Part shown: piece after piece, positions 6,494 to 7,827 of the stretch
Layout: the number at the start of each line of letters is the position of its first letter
Position numbering within the stretch: the first letter of the stretch is position 1
Assembly: GCA_913052045.1 (NCBI GenBank)
Contig: CAJXDJ010000038.1
Location: 1 to 7,827 of the forward strand
Length of the DNA: 7,827 bases
Reading direction: 5' to 3'
Source of the DNA: an uncultured Dehalococcoidia bacterium
GTDB taxonomy: Bacteria; Chloroflexota; Dehalococcoidia; Lucifugimonadales; GCA-2712585
Position numbers and translations under genes: made by a program
Notes under the pieces: generated by a model
Databases searched by the model: none
The model's input: only the letters and a program-made list of their open reading frames with translations
Told to the model about the DNA's origin: nothing

Positions 6494-7537
6494 TTAGGTC
6501 GCGGCTTTTATATTTTGTATATTTTCTATTACTTTCTGGCCTATCAAGGGAGGTACGGGTTCGTAGTGGCTAAAATCCATTTTATAGCTAGCACGTCCGC
6601 CGGTTAAAGAACGCAGGTCACCGTTATACCTAAGCATTTCAGATTGGGGCATATCTGCCTCTACTGTGGTCAATCCTTCTTCTGGGATCATGCCGATTAT
6701 CCTACCCCGCTTTCCGTTGATGTCTCCAATAATTTCTCCAGTGTAGTCATCGGGGACCCGGATATATACCCTCATTATAGGTTCTAGCAGTGTAGGCTTG
6801 CCATCAGTCATGCCTTTTTTGAAGGCTTGTGAACCAGCTATTTCAAACGCCATTCCAGAAGAATCTACATCGTGATAGCTGCCGTGATAGAGGACTACTT
6901 TTACGTCTACAACTGGATATCCTGCTAAAGAACCTTCTCCCAGGGCCTTCACGACTCCCTTTTCCACTGCTGGTATATATTCTCTTGGCACAGCCCCACC
7001 GACCACTTCTTGTACGAATTCGAATCCACTATTTCTTTCAGCCGGCTCCAATCTCAGGAGAACGTGCCCGTATTGACCATGCCCTCCGGATTGCTTCTTG
7101 TGTTTATACTCTGCTTTGGATGCTGTCGTTATGGTTTCTTTGTATGGGACCTGAGGAAGTTCTAGACTAAGTTCTGTTCCAAACTTTCTCCGTACCTTGT
7201 CAGTTGTGATCTCTAAATGAACGTCACCCATACCAGACAGCAATGTTTCGTTGGTGGAAGGTTCTCGAGATAAGGTTAAACTAGGATCCTCCTCGATTAT
7301 ACGAGCTAAGGAAGAAGACATTTTGTCGACGTCTGCTTTTGATTTTGGGCTCACAGCCATAGTGTAGAATCCTACCGGGAAGTCTATCTGATCTAATTTC
7401 TTGGGATTGCCTTTTCCGCACAGTGTGTCATTAGTCGTTGTATGAGTTAATTTTGCGACTGCTCCAATGTCTCCAGGACCGATTTCGTTTGAATTCTGTT
7501 GGGTTTTACCCTGAAGATGGAAAACCTGGCCTATTCG
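6494..7537 (-). CDS. Elongation factor G-like protein (EF-G-2 type), C-terminal half, 5' end broken
   Basis: Translational GTPase of the EF-G family, but only about 348 residues are present: the tail of domain II (RIGQVFHLQGKTQ... through AGDI-like GPGDIGAV), domain III, domain IV (QSGGHGQYGHV and GSYHDVDSS, with the tip His) and domain V (EPIMRVYIRVP, GKRGRIIGM, LRSLTGGRASY, FSHYEPVP). The KHKKQSGGHGQYG and GYPVVDVKVVLY wording resembles the second EF-G type (EF-G-2/EF-G-like) more than canonical FusA. The whole GTPase domain and most of domain II are missing. EF-G similarity stops at the codon ending at 7537. The frame stays open nine more codons to an ATG at 7562-7564, but those residues (MLLLFLLQP) are the reverse of another gene and are not EF-G. 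Domain IV reads VDSSGMAF where EF-G-2 proteins usually have VDSSEMAF. As it stands this cannot be a working GTPase. It is 5 nt from the MOSC gene. Confidence 0.88.
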   Translation of the reverse strand, partial: RIGQVFHLQGKTQQNSNEIGPGDIGAVAKLTHTTTNDTLCGKGNPKKLDQIDFPVGFYTMAVSPKSKADVDKMSSSLARIIEEDPSLTLSREPSTNETLLSGMGDVHLEITTDKVRRKFGTELSLELPQVPYKETITTASKAEYKHKKQSGGHGQYGHVLLRLEPAERNSGFEFVQEVVGGAVPREYIPAVEKGVVKALGEGSLAGYPVVDVKVVLYHGSYHDVDSSGMAFEIAGSQAFKKGMTDGKPTLLEPIMRVYIRVPDDYTGEIIGDINGKRGRIIGMIPEEGLTTVEADMPQSEMLRYNGDLRSLTGGRASYKMDFSHYEPVPPLIGQKVIENIQNIKAAT

Positions 7538-7827
7538 GGGCTGCAATAGGAAGAGCAGAAGCACAGGTGGTGAGGCTCAGTGTGATATATGCGGCTTTGG
7601 ACGGAGCCAGTGCAGTACGAATGCCACACCTGACTGCTGCGCTTGCTGTATGGGAATACTGCGAACGATCTGCTTCCTACATCTTTGGTGATGCTATTGG
7701 CGATCCTGTCGCCGATAGGTTATATGAAGCGCTGAAAGTTCGCGCCGAAATGACAAGAACTGACATCAACACTCTTCTAGGTCGCCACACCTCCAGTAGT
7801 CGGATCGCGCAGGCATTGAACCTGTTA
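7525..7827 (+). CDS. DUF3987-type primase/helicase-like protein, C-terminal fragment, open at both ends
   Basis: A 101-codon open fragment running off the window, with no start or stop. The translation begins PGLFGAAIGRAEAQVVRLS, continues with VIYAALDG, then AALAVWEYCERSASYIFGD and GDPVADRLYEAL. It ends in a probable winged-helix segment (TRTDINTLLGRHTSSSRIAQAL). This series (RAEAQ, RL..IYA.LDG, A..VW.YC..SA.YIFGD, GDPVAD, then a T+x+I helix) matches from memory the C-terminal end of DUF3987-containing proteins, which are often fused to a primase/RepA-like ATPase and carried by phages, plasmids and integrated elements. A hand count gives about 52% GC for 7541-7827 against about 44% for 7201-7380. 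The upstream part of the gene is absent and is replaced by the inverted EF-G fragment. Similarity to the family may begin slightly downstream of 7525. Confidence 0.75.

Noticed and set aside
7538..7564. Nine extra N-terminal codons (MLLLFLLQP) that look like a hydrophobic leader on the EF-G fragment
   Set aside because: They are the reverse complement of the DUF3987 coding sequence. EF-G similarity stops at 7537, so this is not a signal peptide or a true start.

Overview
The window looks like a fragment of a bacterial chromosome with modest GC content (about 44% in a hand-counted stretch at 7201-7380). It is densely packed and uses TTG starts freely: four of the seven visible gene starts. The lineage cannot be fixed from sequence alone. 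A lipid-anchored serine protease with a long Pro-Thr linker and a second-type elongation factor G would fit Chloroflexota, possibly an uncultivated marine or soil group. That placement is inference only.

Layout. At the left edge is the C-terminal third of the replication-associated recombination ATPase RarA/MgsA (+). It converges on a two-gene minus-strand block, a low-specificity L-threonine aldolase (ltaE) followed by a surface lipoprotein protease of the HtrA/S1C type without a PDZ domain. A 211-nt divergent intergenic region (2650-2860) holds a striking 69-nt imperfect inverted repeat. From it a tight plus-strand operon runs: lspA (signal peptidase II), rluD-type pseudouridine synthase, gltX (glutamyl-tRNA synthetase), and a 68-residue two-helix membrane protein of unknown function. 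lspA/rluD and rluD/gltX each overlap by 4 nt (TTGA and ATGA), which suggests translational coupling. A second minus-strand pair follows: an elongation factor G-like gene, cut off at its 5' end, and a small stand-alone MOSC-domain protein starting 5 nt after it.

At the right edge (about 7525-7827) the sequence changes to a plus-strand fragment of a DUF3987-type phage/plasmid primase-helicase protein. This abuts the broken EF-G gene, whose GTPase domain and most of domain II are missing. The two homologies overlap by about 13 nt at 7525-7537. The join is either a genuine rearrangement or insertion, or a chimera made during amplification or assembly. It is the most anomalous point in the window.

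Functionally most of the region is housekeeping: translation (gltX, rluD, EF-G), lipoprotein maturation (lspA, whose substrates would include the neighbouring lipoprotein protease), amino-acid metabolism (ltaE) and genome maintenance (rarA). I saw no tRNA, rRNA, CRISPR array, complete insertion sequence or recognisable defence system. No convincing new multi-gene system is present.
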